A stretch of DNA of 64,000 bases, from NCBI RefSeq assembly GCF_029227915.1, contig NC_079876.1:8434001-8498000 (forward strand), in the 5' to 3' direction. Positions 36,214 through 49,422 of this stretch are shown here, piece after piece. Position 1 is the stretch's first letter, and each line of letters opens with the position of its first letter. Made by a program: the position numbers and the translations under genes. This DNA is from Hydractinia symbiolongicarpus. Lineage: Eukaryota > Cnidaria > Hydrozoa > Anthoathecata > Hydractiniidae. A model generated the notes under the pieces. That model was not told the origin of the DNA and ran no database searches. It saw only the letters and a program-made list of their open reading frames with translations.

Positions 36214-39200
36214 ATTTAAAAAATCGTTCGGGAAATGAGTTTACTCCCTGGGTACTTTCTTTGTATACTTTTGACTATACGGGCCGAGTCCGGGATTTAC
36301 GGGAAGTCGCGGGTTTTCGTTTGCCGGCAATTAAACTTCTTTTATTCAGCGTCTCATCAAAAATGAAAACATTTTTAAAAACTACAAGTCTCATGGGCTT
36401 TAGTGGTGAAATAATAATTTAAAAAATCGTTCGGGAAATGAGTTTACACCCCGGGTACTTTCTTTGTATACTTTTGACTATACGGGCCGAGTCAAGGATT
36501 TACGGGAAGTCGCGGGTTTTCGTTTGCCGGCAATTAAACTTCTTTTATTCAGCGTCTCATCAAAAATGAAAACATTTTTAAAAACTACAAGTCTCATGCG
36601 TTTTAGTGGTGAAAAAATAATTTAAAAAATCGTTAGGGAAATGAGTTTACTCCCTGTGTACTTTCTTTGTATACTTTTGACTATACGGGCCGAGTCCGGG
36701 ATTTACGGGAAATCGCAGGTTTTCGTTTGCCGGCGATTAAACTTCTTTTATTCAGCGTCTCATCAAAAATGAAAATATTTTTAAATACTACAAGTCTCAT
36801 GGGCTTTAGTGGTGAAATAATAATTTAAAAAATCGTTCGGGAAATGAGTTTACACCCTGGGTACTTTCTTTGTATACTTTTGACTATACGGGCCGAGTCC
36901 GGGATTTACGGGAACTCGCAGGTTTTCGTTTGCCGGCGATTAAACTTCTTTTATTCAGCGTCTCATCAAAAATGAAAACATTTTTGAAAACTACAAGTCT
37001 CATGCGATTTAGTGGTGAAAAAATAATTTAAAAAATCGTTCGGGAAATGAGTTTACTCCCTGGGTACTTTCTTTGTATACTTTTGACTATGCGGGCCGAG
37101 TCCGGGGTTTACGGGAAATGGCGGGTTTTCGTTTGCCGGCAATTAAACTTCTTTTATTCAGCGTCTCATCAAAAATGAAAACATTTTTGAAAACTACAAG
37201 TCTCAAGCGTTTTAGTGGTGAAAAGATAATTTAAAAAATCGTTTTGAAAATGAGTTTACTCACAGGGTACTTTCTTTGTATACATTCGACTATACGGGCC
37301 AAGCCCGGGATTTACGGGAAATCGCGGGTTTTCGTTTGCCGGCGATTAAACCACTTTTATTAAGCGTCTCATCAAAAATGAAAACATTTCTGAAAACTAC
37401 AAGTCTCATGCGTTTTAGTGGTGAAAAAATAATTTAAAAATTCGTTCGGGAAATGAGTTTACTCACAGGGTACTTTCTTTGTATACATTCGACTATACGG
37501 GCCAAGCCCGGGATTTACGGGAAATCGTGGGTTTTCGTTTGCCGGCGATTAAACAACTTTCATTAAGCGTCTCATCAAAAACGAAAACATTTCTGAAAAC
37601 CACAAGTCTTATGCGTTTTAGTGGTCAAAATTAATTCAAAAAATCGTTCGGGAAATGAGTTTACTCCCTGGGTACTTTCTTTGTATACTTTTGACTATAC
37701 GGGCCGAGTCCGGGATTTACGGGAAGTCGCGGGTTTTCGTTTGCCGGCGATTGAACTTCTTTTATTCAGCGTCTCATCAAAAATGAAAACATTTTTGAAA
37801 ACTGCAAGTCTCATGCGTTTTAGTGGTGAAAAGATAATTGAAAAAATCGTTTCGGAAATGAGTTTACTCACAGGGTACTTTCTTTGTATACATTCGACTA
37901 TACGGGCCAAGCCCGGGATTTACGGGAAATCGCGGGTTTTCGTTTGCCGGCGATTTAACAACTTTCATTAAGCGTCTCATCAAAAATGAAAACATTTTTG
38001 AAAACTACAAGTCTCATGCGTTTTAGTGTTGAAAAAATAAATTAAAAAATCGTTCTGGAAATGAGTTTACTCACAGGGTACTTTCTTTGTATACATTCGA
38101 CTATACGGGCCAAGCCCGGGATTTACGGGAAATCGCGGGTTTTCGTTTGCCGGCGATTAAACAACTTTCATTAAGCGTCTCATCAAAAATGAAAACATTT
38201 CTGAAAACTACAAGTCTCATGCGTTTTAGTGGTGAAAATTAATTTAAAAAATCGTTCGGGAAATGAGTTTACTCCCTGGGTACTTTCTTTGTATACTTTT
38301 GACTATACGGGCCGAGTCCGGGATTTACGGGAAGTCGCGGGTTTTCGTTTGCCGGCAATTAAACTTCTTTTATTCAGCGTCTCATCAAAAATGAAAACAT
38401 TTTTAAAAACTACAAGTCTCATGGGCTTTAGTGGTGAAATAATAATTTAAAAAATCGTTCGGGAAATGAGTTTACACCCCGGGTACTTTCTTTGTATACT
38501 TTTGACTATACGGGCCGAGTCAGGGATTTACGGGAAGTCGCGGGTTTTCGTTTGCCGGCAATTAAACTTCTTTTATTCAGCGTCTCATCAAAAATGAAAA
38601 CATTTTTAAAAACTACAAGTCTCATGCGTTTTAGTGGTGAAAAAATAATTTAAAAAATCGTTAGGGAAATGAGTTTACTCCCTGTGTACTTTCTTTGTAT
38701 ACTTTTGACTATACGGGCCGAGTCCGGGATTTACGGGAAATCGCAGGTTTTCGTTTGCCGGCGATTAAACTTCTTTTATTCAGCGTCTCATCAAAAATGA
38801 AAATATTTTTAAATACTACAAGTCTCATGGGCTTTAGTGGTGAAATAATAATTTAAAAAATCGTTCGGGAAATGAGTTTACACCCTGGGTACTTTCTTTG
38901 TATACTTTTGACTATACGGGCCGAGTCCGGGATTTACGGGAACTCGCAGGTTTTCGTTTGCCGGCGATTAAACTTCTTTTATTCAGCGTCTCATCAAAAA
39001 TGAAAACATTTTTGAAAACTACAAGTCTCATGCGATTTAGTGGTGAAAAAATAATTTAAAAAATCGTTCGGGAAATGAGTTTACTCCCTGGGTACTTTCT
39101 TTGTATACTTTTGACTATGCGGGCCGAGTCCGGGGTTTACGGGAAATGGCGGGTTTTCGTTTGCCGGCAATTAAACTTCTTTTATTCAGCGTCTCATCAA

Positions 39201-40545
39201 AAATGAAAACATTTTTGAAAACTACAAGTCTCAAGCGTTTTAGTGGTGAAAAGATAATTTAAAAAATCGTTTTGAAAATGAGTTTACTCACAGGGTACTT
39301 TCTTTGTATACATTCGACTATACGGGCCAAGCCCGGGATTTACGGGAAATCGCGGGTTTTCGTTTGCCGGCGATTAAACCACTTTTATTAAGCGTCTCAT
39401 CAAAAATGAAAACATTTCTGAAAACTACAAGTCTCATGCGTTTTAGTGGTGAAAAAATAATTTAAAAATTCGTTCGGGAAATGAGTTTACTCACAGGGTA
39501 CTTTCTTTGTATACATTCGACTATACGGGCCAAGCCCGGGATTTACGGGAAATCGTGGGTTTTCGTTTGCCGGCGATTAAACAACTTTCATTAAGCGTCT
39601 CATCAAAAACGAAAACATTTCTGAAAACCACAAGTCTTATGCGTTTTAGTGGTGAAAATTAATTCAAAAAATCGTTCGGGAAATGAGTTTACTCCCTGGG
39701 TACTTTCTTTGTATACTTTTGACTATACGGGCCGAGTCCGGGATTTACGGGAAGTCGCGGGTTTTCGTTTGCCGGCGATTGAACTTCTTTTATTCAGCGT
39801 CTCATCAAAAATGAAAACATTTTTGAAAACTGCAAGTCTCATGCGTTTTAGTGGTGAAAAGATAATTGAAAAAATCGTTTCGGAAATGAGTTTACTCACA
39901 GGGTACTTTCTTTGTATACATTCGACTATACGGGCCAAGCCCGGGATTTACGGGAAATCGCGGGTTTTCGTTTGCCGGCGATTTAACAACTTTCATTAAG
40001 CGTCTCATCAAAAATGAAAACATTTTTGAAAACTACAAGTCTCATGCGTTTTAGTGTTGAAAAAATAAATTAAAAAATCGTTCTGGAAATGAGTTTAATC
40101 ACAGGGTACTTTCTTTGTATACATTCGACTATACGGGCCAAGCCCGGGATTCACGGGAAATCGCGGGTTTTCGTTTGCCGGCGATTAAACAACTTTCATT
40201 AAGCGTCTCATCAAAAATGAAAACATTTCTGAAAACTACAAGTCTCATGCGTTTTAGTGGTGAAAATTAATTTAAAAAATCGTTCGGGAAATGAGTTTAC
40301 TCCCTGGGTACTTTCTTTGTATACTTTTGACTATACGGGCCGAGTCCGGGATTTACGGGAAGTCGCGGGTTTTCGTTTGCCGGCAATTAAACTTCTTTTA
40401 TTCAGCGTCTCATCAAAAATGAAAACATTTTTAAAAACTACAAGTCTCATGGGCTTTAGTGGTGAAATAATAATTTAAAAAATCGTTCGGGAAATGAGTT
40501 TACACCCCGGGTACTTTCTTTGTATACTTTTGACTATACGGGCCG
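36214..40545 (+). repeat. 10-mer HOR, 2028 bp, two copies plus ~300 bp
   Basis: Copies about 36,214-38,241 and 38,242-40,269, and homology runs on to about 40,545, where ccgactcggg replaces ccgagtc. Markers at offset 2028 are gagtca.ggatt, cgttagggaaatg, ctccctgtgtac, gggaactcgcagg, ttttgaaaatgag, aattcaaaaaatc, gcgattgaac and aactgcaagtc. Differences are few: gtcaagg against gtcaggg, gtggtcaaaatt against gtggtgaaaatt, tttactcac against tttaatcac, and gggatttac against gggattcac. It shares the 2028-bp period with 26.5-30.2 kb but not the same monomers. Confidence 0.92.
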
Positions 40546-43190
40546 ACTCGGGATTTACGGGAAATCGCGGGTTTTCGTTTGCCGGCGATTAAACCACTTT
40601 TATTAAGCGTCTCATCAAAAGTAAAAACATTTCTGAAAATTACAAGTCTCATGCGTTTTAGTGGTGAAAAAATAATTTAAAAATTCGTTCGGGAAATGAG
40701 TTTACTCACAGGGTACTTTCTTTGTAAACATTCGACTATACGGGCCAAGCCCGGGATTTACGGGAAATCGCGGGTTTTCGTTTGCCGGCGATTAAACCTC
40801 TTTCATTAAGCGTCTTATCAAAAATGAAAACATTTCTGAAAACTACAAGTCTCATGCGTTTTAGTGGTGAAAATTAATTTAAAAAATCGTTCGGGAAATG
40901 AGTTTACTCCCTGGGTACTTTCTTTGTATACTTTTGACTATACGGGCCGAGTCTGGGATTTACGGGAAGTCGCGGGTTTTCGTTTGCCGGCAATTAAACT
41001 TCTTTTATTCAGCGTCTCATCAAAAATGAAAACATTTTTAAAAACTACAAGTCTCATGGGCTTTAGTGGTGAAATAATAATTTAAAAAATAGTTCGGGAA
41101 ATGTGTTTACACCCCGGGTACTTTCTTTGTATCCTTTTGACTATACGGGCCGAGTCCGGAATTTACGGGAAATCGCAGGTTTTCGTTTGCCGGCCATTAA
41201 ACTTCTTTTATTCAGCGTCTCATCAAAAATGAAAACATTTTTGAAAACTACAAGTCTCATGCGTTTTAGTGGTGAAAAAATAATTTAAAAAATCGTTCGG
41301 GAAATGAGTTTACTCCCTGGGTACTTTCTTTGTATACTTTTGACTATACGGGCTGAGTCCGGGATTTACGGGAAGTCGCGGGTTTTCGTTTGCCGGCGAT
41401 TAAACTTCTTTTATTCAGCGTCTCATCAAAAATGAAAATATTTTTAAATACTACAAGTCTCATGGGCTTTAGTGGTGAAATAATAATTTAAAAAATCGTT
41501 CGGGAAAGGAGTTTACACCCTGGGTACTTTATTTGTATACTTTTGACTATACGGGCCGACTCGGGATTTACGGGAAATCTCGGGTTTTCGTTTGCCGGCG
41601 ATTAAACCTCTTTCATTAAGCGTCTCATCAAAAATGAAAACATTTTTGAAAACTACAAGTCTCATGCGTTTTAGTGTTGAAAAAATAAATTAAAAAATCG
41701 TTCTGGAAATGAGTTTACTCACAGGGTACTTTCTTTGTATACATTCGACTATACGGGCCAAGCCCGGGATTTACGGGAAATCGCGGGTTTTCGTTTGCCG
41801 GCGATTAAACAACTTTCATTAAGCGTCTCATCAAAAATGAAAACATTTCTGAAAACTACAAGTCTCATGCGTTTTAGTGGTGAAAATTAATTTAAAAAAT
41901 CGTTCGGGAAATGAGTTTACTCCCTGGGTACTTTCTTTGTATACTTTTGACTATACAGGCCGAGTCCGGGATTTACGGGAAGTCGCGGGTTTTCGTTTGC
42001 CGGCAATTAAACTTCTTTTATTCAGCGTCTCATCAAAAATGAAAACATTTTTAAAAACTACAAGTCTCATGGGCTTTAGTGGTGAAATAATAATTTAAAA
42101 AATCGTTCGGGAAATGAGTTTACACCCCGGGTACTTTCTTTGTATACTTTTGACTATACGGGCCGAGTCCGGGATTTACGGGAAATGGCGGGTTTTCGTT
42201 TGCCGGCGATTAAACCACTTTTATTAAGCGTCTCATCAAAAGTGAAAACATTTCTGAAAATTACAAGTCTCATGCGTTTTAGTGGTGAAAAAATAATTTA
42301 AAAATTCGTTCGGGAAATGAGTTTACTCACAGGGTATTTTCTTTGTATACATTCGACTATACGGGCCAAGCCGGGATTTACGGGAAATCGCGGGTTTTCG
42401 TTTGCCGGCGATTAAACCTCTTTCATTAAACGTCTCATCAAAAATGAAAACATTTCTGAAAACTACAAGTCTCATGCGTTTTAGTGGTGAAAATTAATAT
42501 AAAAAATCGTTCGGGAAATGAGTTTACTCCCTGGGTACTTTCTTTGTATACTTTTGACTATACGGGCCGAGTCCGGGATTTACGGGAAGTCGCGGGTTTT
42601 CGTTTGCCGGCAATTAAACTTCTTTTATTCAGCGTCTCATCAAAAATGAAAACATTTTTAAAAACTACAAGTCTCATGGGCTTTAGTGGTGAAATAATAA
42701 TTTAAAAAATCGTTCGGGAAATGTGTTTACACCCCGGGTACTTTCTTTGTATACTTTTGACTATACGGGCCGAGTCCGGAATTTACGGGAAATCGCAGGT
42801 TTTCGTTTGCCGGCGATTAAACTTCTTTTATTCAGCGTCTCATCAAAAATGAAAACGTTTTTAAAAACTACAAGTCTCATGCGTTTTAGTGGTGAAAAAA
42901 TAATTTAAAAAATCGTTCGGGAAATGAGTTTACTCCCTGGGTACTTTCTTTGTATACTTTTGACTATACGGGCTGAGTTATGGATTTACGGGAAGTCGCG
43001 GGTTTTCGTTTGCCGGCGATTAAACTTCTTTTATTCAGCGTCTCATCAAAAATGAAAATATTTTTAAATACTACAAGTCTCATGGGCTTTAGTGGTGAAA
43101 TAATAATTTAAAAAATCGTTCGGGAAAGGAGTTTACACCCTGGGTACTTTCTTTGTATACTTTTGACTATACGGGCCGACTCGGGATTTA
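39990..43190 (+). repeat. 8-mer HOR, 1620 bp x2
   Basis: Copies about 39,990-41,609 and 41,610 to about 43,190; the first overlaps the end of the preceding 10-mer. Markers at offset 1620 are gttgaaaaaataaatt, caaaagtgaaaac or caaaagtaaaaac with gaaaattacaag (about 40,618 and 42,238), aatgtgtttacaccccggg (41,101 and 42,721), gagtccggaatttac, ggctgagt and gaaaggagtttac. Differences include tttgtaaac, tgtatccttttg and gtctgggattt in copy 1 and ccaagccggg, gagttatgg and ttaatataaaa in copy 2. This one is more diverged than the 10-mer. Confidence 0.88.
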
Positions 43191-44916
43191 CGGGAAATTG
43201 CAGGTTTTCGTTTGCCGGCGATTAAACTTCTTTTATTCAGCGTCTCATCAAAAATGAAAACATTTTTGAAAACTACAAGTCTCATGCGTTTTAGTGGTGA
43301 AAAAAAAATTTAAAAAATCGTTCGGGAAATGAGTTTACTCTTTGGGTACTTTCTTTGTATACATTCGACTATACGGGCCAAGCCCGGGATTTACGGGAAA
43401 TCGCGGGATTTCGTTTGCCGGCGATTAAACCTCTTTTATTAAGCGTCTCATCAAAAATGAAAACATTTTTGAAAACTGCAAGTCTCATGCGTTTTAGTGG
43501 TGAAAAGATAATTGAAAAAATCGTTTCGGAAGTAAGTTTACTCACAGGGTACTTTCTTTGTATACATTCGACTATACGGGCCAAGCCCGGGATTTACGGG
43601 AAATCGCTGGTTTTCGTTTGCCGGCGATTTAACAACTTTCATTAAGCGTCTCATCAAAAATGAAAACATTTCTGAAAACTACAAGTCTCATGCGTTTTAG
43701 TGGTGAAAATTAATTTAAAAAATCGTTCGGGAAATGAGTTTACTCCCTGGGTACTTTCTTTGTATACTTTTGACTATACGGGCCGAGTCCGGGATTTACG
43801 GGAAGTCGCGGGTTTTCGTTTGCCGGCAATTAAACTTCTTTTATTCAGCGTCTCATCAAAAATGAAAACATTTTTAAAAACTACAAGTCTCATGGGCTTT
43901 AGTGGTGAAATAAAAATTTAAAAAATCGTTCGGCAAATGAGTTTACTCCCTGGGTACTATCTTTGTATACTTTTGACTATACGGGCCAAGCCCGGGATTT
44001 ACGGGAAAGCTCGGGTTTTCGTTTGCCGGCGATTAAACCTCTTTCATTAAGGGTCTCATCAAAAATGAAAACATTTTTGAAAACTACAAGTCTCATGCGT
44101 TTTAGTGTTGAAAAAATAAATTAAAAAATCGTTCTGGAAATGAGTTTACTCACAGGGTACTTTCTTTGTATACATTCGACTATACGGGCCAAGCCCGGGA
44201 TTTACGGGAAATCGCGGGTTTTCGTTTGCCGGCGATTAAACAACTTTCATTAAGCGTCTCATCAAAAATGAAAACATTTCTGAAAACTACAAGTCTCATG
44301 CGTTTTAGTGGTGAAAATTAATTTAAAAAATCGTTCGGGAAATGAGTTTACTCCCTTGGTACTTTCTTTGTATACTTTTGACAATATGGGCCGAGTCCGG
44401 GATTTACGGGAAGTCGCGGGTTTTCGATTGCCGGCGATTAAACTTCTTTTATTCAGCGTCTCGTCAAAAATGAAAATATTTTTAAATACTTCAAGTCTCA
44501 TGGGCTTTAGTGGTGAAATAATAATTTAAAAAATCGTTCGGGAAATGAGTTTACACCCTGGGTACTTTCTTTGTATACTTTTGACTATACGGGCCGAGTC
44601 CGGGATTTACAGGAAATCGCAGGTTTTCGTTTGCCGGCGATTAAACTTCTTTTATTCAGCGTCTCATCAAAAATGAAAACATTTTTGAAAACTACAAGTC
44701 TCATGCGATTTAGTGGTGAAAAAATAATTTAAAAAATCGTTCGGGAAATGAGTTTACTCCCTGGGTACTTTCTTTGTATACTTTTGACTATGCGGGCCGA
44801 GTCCGGGGTTTACGGGAAATGGCGGGTTTTCGTTTGCCGGCGATTAAAAATTCTTTTATTCAGCGTCTCATCAAAAATGAAAACATTTTTGAAAACTACA
44901 AGTCTCATGCGTTTTA

Positions 44917-45724
44917 GTGGTGAAAATTAATTTAAAAAATCGTTCGGGAAATGAGTTTACTCCCTGGGTACTTTCTTTGTATACTTTTGACTATGCGGGC
45001 CGAGTCCGGGGTTTACGGGAAATGGCGGGTTTTCGTTTGCCGGCGATTAAACTTCTTTTATTCAGCGTCTCATCAAAAATGAAAACATTTTTGAAAACTA
45101 CAAGTCTCATGCGTTTTAGTGGTGAAAATTAATTTAAAAAATCGTTCGGGAAATGAGTTTACTCCCTGGGTACTTTCTTTGTATACTTTTGACAATATGG
45201 GCCGACTCCGGGATTTACGGGAAATCGCGGGTTTTCGTTTGCCGGCGATTAAACTTCTTTTATTCAGCGTCTCATCAAAAATGAAAACATTTTTGAAAAC
45301 TACAAGTCTCATGCGTTTTAGTGGTGAAAATTAATTTAAAAAATCGTTCGGGAAATGAGTTTACTCCCTGGGTACTTTCTTTGTATACTTTTGACTATGC
45401 GGGCCGAGTCCGGGGTTTACGGGAAATGGCGGGTTTTCGTTTGCCGGCGATTAAACCTCTTTTATTCAGCGTCTCATCAAAAATGAAAACATTTTTGAAA
45501 ACTACAAGTCTCATGCGTTTTAGTGGTGAAAATTAATTTAAAAAATCGTTCGGGAAATGAGTTTACTCCCTGGGTACTTTCTTTGTATACTTTTGACAAT
45601 ATGGGCCGACTCCGGGATTTACGGGAAATCGCGGGTTTTCGTTTGCCGGCGATTAAACTTCTTTTATTCAGCGTCTCATCAAAAATGAAAATATTTTTAA
45701 ATACTACAAATCTCATGGGCTTTA
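44917..45724 (+). repeat. Dimer duplication inside the 18-mer, 404 bp x2
   Basis: An A2 monomer (tatgcggg, ggtttac, atggcggg) and a monomer with gacaatatgggccgactccggg alternate twice, at 44,917 and 45,119, then 45,321 and 45,523. The first A2 monomer has attaaacttc and the second attaaacctc. The last monomer ends in atatttttaaatac and acaaatctc. The same dimer pair is present in the third 18-mer copy (50,793-51,600), so it is older than the 18-mer amplification. The deletion in the second copy removed it. Confidence 0.87.
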
Positions 45725-46981
45725 GTGGTGAAATAATAATTTAAAAAATCGTTCGGGAAATTAGTTTACACCCTGGGTACTTTCTTTGCATACTTTTGAC
45801 TATACGGGCCGAGTCCGGGATTTACGGGAAATCGCAGGTTTTCGTTTGCCGGCGATTAAACTTCTTTTATTCAGCGTCTCATCAAAAATGAAAATATTTT
45901 TAAATACTACAAGTCTCATGGGCTTAAGTGGTGAAATAATAATTTAAAAAATCGTTCGGGAAATGAGTTTACACCCTGGGTACTTTTTTTGTATACTTTT
46001 GACTATACGGGCCGAGTCCGGGATTTACGGGAAATCGCAGGTTTTCGTTTGCCGGCGATTAAACTTCTTTTATTCAGCGTCTCATCAAAAATGAAAACAT
46101 TTTTGAAAACTACAAGTCTCATGCGATTTAGTGTTGAAAAAATAATTTAAAAAATCGTTCGGGAAATGAGTTTACTCCCTGGGTACTTTCTTTGTATACT
46201 TTTGACTATGCGGGCCGAGTCCGGGGTTTACGGGAAATGGCGGGTTTTCGTTTGCCGGCGATTAAACTTCTTTTATTCAGCGTCTCATCAAAAATGAAAA
46301 CATTTTTGAAAACTACAAGTCTCAAGCGTTTTAGTGGTGAAAAGATAATTTAAAAAATCGTTTTGGAAATGAGTTTACTCACAGGGTACTTTCTTTGTAT
46401 ACATTCGACTATACGGGCCAAGCCCGGGATTTACGGGAAATCGCGGGTTTTCGTTTGCCGGCGAATAAACCACTTTTATTAAGCCTCTCATCAAAAATGA
46501 AAACATTTCTGAAAACTACAAGTCTCATGCGTTTTAGTGGTGAAAAAATAATTTAAAAATTCGTTCGGGAAATGGGTTTACTCACAGGGTACTTTCTTTG
46601 TATACATTCGACTATACGGGCCAAGCCCGGGATTTACGGGAAATCGCGGGTTTTCGTTTGCCGGCGATTAAACAACTTTTATTAAGCCTCTCATCAAAAA
46701 TGAAAACATTTCTGAAAACCACAAGTCTCATGCGTTTTAGTGGTGAAAATTAATTTAAAAAATCGTTCGGGAAATGAGTTTACTCCCTGGGTACTTTCTT
46801 TGTATACTTTTGACTATACGGGCCAAGCCCGGGATTTACGGGAAATCGCGGGTTTTCGTTTGCCGGCGATTAAACAACTTTCATTAAGCGTCTCATCAAA
46901 AATGAAAACATTTCTGAAAACCACAAGTCTCATGCATTTTAGTGGTGAAAATTAATTTAAAAAATCGTTCGTGAAATGAGT

Positions 46982-47160
46982 TTACTCCCTGGGTATTTTT
47001 TTTTAATACTTTTGACTATACGGGTTGTGTCCGGGATTTACGGGAAGTCGCGGGTTTTCGTTTGCCGGCAATTAAACTTCTTTTATTCAGCGTCTCATTA
47101 AAAATGAAAACATTTTTAAAAACTACAAGTTTTGTGGGCTTTAGTGGTGAAATAATAATT
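46982..47160 (+). repeat. Divergent T-rich monomer
   Basis: One monomer of each 18-mer copy departs from all others: gggtattttttttttaatac replaces gggtactttctttgtatac, acgggttgtgtccggg replaces acgggccgagtccggg, and acaagttttgtggg replaces acaagtctcatggg. The same set occurs at about 49,211 and 52,858. Both the GTATA dyad and the GC dyad are damaged in it, so neither is needed for a monomer to spread within an HOR. Confidence 0.85.
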
Positions 47161-47193
47161 TAAAAAATCGTTCTGAAAATGAGTTTACACCCC

Positions 47194-49422
47194 GGGTACT
47201 TTCTTTGTATACATTCGACTATACGGGCCAAGCCCGGGATTTACGGGAAATCGCTGGTTTTCGTTTGCCGGCGATTTAACAACTTTCATTAAGCGTCTCA
47301 TCAAAAATGAAAACATTTCTGAAAACTACAAGTCTCATGCGTTTTAGTGGTGAAAATTAATTTAAAAAATCGTTCGGGAAATGAGTTTACTTCCTGGGTA
47401 CTTTCTTTGTATACTTTTGACTATACGGGCCGAGTCCGGGATTTACGGGAAGTCGCGGGTTTTCGTTTGCCGGCAATTAAACTTCTTTTATTCAGCGTCT
47501 CATCAAAAATGAAAACATTTTTAAAAACTACAAGTCTCATGGGCTTTAGTGGTGAAATAAAAATTTAAAAAATCGTTCGGCAAATGAGTTTACTCCCTGG
47601 GTACTATCTTTGTATACTTTTGACTATACGGGCCAAGCCCGGGATTTACGGGAAATCTCGGGTTTTCGTTTGCCGGCGATTAAACCTCTTTCATTAAGGG
47701 TCTCATCAAAAATGAAAACATTTTTGAAAACTACAAGTCTCATGCGTTTTAGTGGTGAAAATTAATTTAAAAAATCGTTCGGGAAATGAGTTTACTCCCT
47801 GGGTACTTTCTTTGTATACTTTTGACAATATGGGCCGACTCCGGGATTTACGGGAAATCGCGGGTTTTCGTTTGCCGGCGATTAAACTTCTTTTATTCAG
47901 CGTCTCATCAAAAATGAAAATATTTTTAAATACTACAAATCTCATGGGCTTTAGTGGTGAAATAATAATTTAAAAAATCGTTCGGGAAATTAGTTTACAC
48001 CCTGGGTACTTTCTTTGCATACTTTTGACTATACGGGCCGAGTCCGGGATTTACGGGAAATCGCAGGTTTTCGTTTGCCGGCGATTAAACTTCTTTTATT
48101 CAGCGTCTCATCAAAAATGAAAATATTTTTAAATACTACAAGTCTCATGGGCTTAAGTGGTGAAATAATAATTTAAAAAATCGTTCGGGAAATGAGTTTA
48201 CACCCTGGGTACTTTTTTTGTATACTTTTGACTATACGGGCCGAGTCCGGGATTTACGGGAAATCGCAGGTTTTCGTTTGCCGGCGATTAAACTTCTTTT
48301 ATTCAGCGTCTCATCAAAAATGAAAACATTTTTGAAAACTACAAGTCTCATGCGATTTAGTGTTGAAAAAATAATTTAAAAAATCGTTCGGGAAATGAGT
48401 TTACTCCCTGGGTACTTTCTTTGTATACTTTTGACTATGCGGGCCGAGTCCGGGGTTTACGGGAAATGGCGGGTTTTCGTTTGCCGGCGATTAAACTTCT
48501 TTTATTCAGCGTCTCATCAAAAATGAAAACATTTTTGAAAACTACAAGTCTCAAGCGTTTTAGTGGTGAAAAGATAATTTAAAAAATCGTTTTGGAAATG
48601 AGTTTACTCACAGGGTACTTTCTTTGTATACATTCGACTATACGGGCCAAGCCCGGGATTTACGGGAAATCGCGGGTTTTCGTTTGCCGGCGAATAAACC
48701 ACTTTTATTAAGCCTCTCATCAAAAATGAAAACATTTCTGAAAACTACAAGTCTCATGCGTTTTAGTGGTGAAAAAATAATTTAAAAATTCGTTCGGGAA
48801 ATGGGTTTACTCACAGGGTACTTTCTTTGTATACATTCGACTATACGGGCCAAGCCCGGGATTTACGGGAAATCGCGGGTTTTCGTTTGCCGGCGATTAA
48901 ACAACTTTTATTAAGCCTCTCATCAAAAATGAAAACATTTCTGAAAACCACAAGTCTCATGCGTTTTAGTGGTGAAAATTAATTTAAAAAATCGTTCGGG
49001 AAATGAGTTTACTCCCTGGGTACTTTCTTTGTATACTTTTGACTATACGGGCCAAGCCCGGGATTTACGGGAAATCGCGGGTTTTCGTTTGCCGGCGATT
49101 AAACAACTTTCATTAAGCGTCTCATCAAAAATGAAAACATTTCTGAAAACCACAAGTCTCATGCATTTTAGTGGTGAAAATTAATTTAAAAAATCGTTCG
49201 TGAAATGAGTTTACTCCCTGGGTATTTTTTTTTAATACTTTTGACTATACGGGTTGTGTCCGGGATTTACGGGAAGTCGCGGGTTTTCGTTTGCCGGCAA
49301 TTAAACTTCTTTTATTCAGCGTCTCATTAAAAATGAAAACATTTTTAAAAACTACAAGTTTTGTGGGCTTTAGTGGTGAAATAATAATTTAAAAAATCGT
49401 TCTGAAAATGAGTTTACACCCC
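47194..49422 (+). repeat. 18-mer HOR copy 2, shortened to an 11-mer (2229 bp)
   Basis: Matches copy 1 at offset 3647 up to about 47,750, then at 2229. The missing part, about 44,103-45,520 of copy 1, is 1418 bp, or seven whole monomers. At the join, cattaagggtctc...catgcgttttag is followed at once by gtggtgaaaatt and the gacaatatggg monomer. In copy 1 it is followed by gttgaaaaaataaatt. The exchange therefore lies in the shared stretch between about 47,700 and 47,750. Confidence 0.92.

Larger units (their letters stand above)
43547..47193 (+). repeat. 18-mer HOR copy 1, 3647 bp
   Basis: Starts and ends inside the conserved gggtactttctttgtatac string. Left of 43,547 the sequence (gaagtaagtttactcac) differs from the later copies. 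It contains gaaatcgctgg, gcgatttaac, gaaataaaaattt, ttcggcaaatgag, cattaagggtctc, a 404-bp dimer pair with gacaatatggg, the gggtattttttttt monomer and acaagttttgtggg. It differs from the later copies at ctccctggg (they have cttcctggg, near 47,391 and 49,620) and gaaagctcggg (they have gaaatctcggg). Confidence 0.93.

Noticed and set aside
37621-37971. Longer open frames of 91-121 codons (37,621-37,971, 39,649-39,999, 23,081-23,446, 6048-6338)
   Set aside because: These are the same satellite frame read across two monomers when the intervening stop is mutated (gataattg instead of ataatttaa). They are copied with the HORs, not conserved as coding units.
44262-44501. Minus-strand open frames of 71-79 codons (44,262-44,501, 45,073-45,312, 37,695-37,910)
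   Set aside because: Shadows of the same repeat on the opposite strand. They appear only in monomer pairs lacking the usual stops and show no protein-like features.
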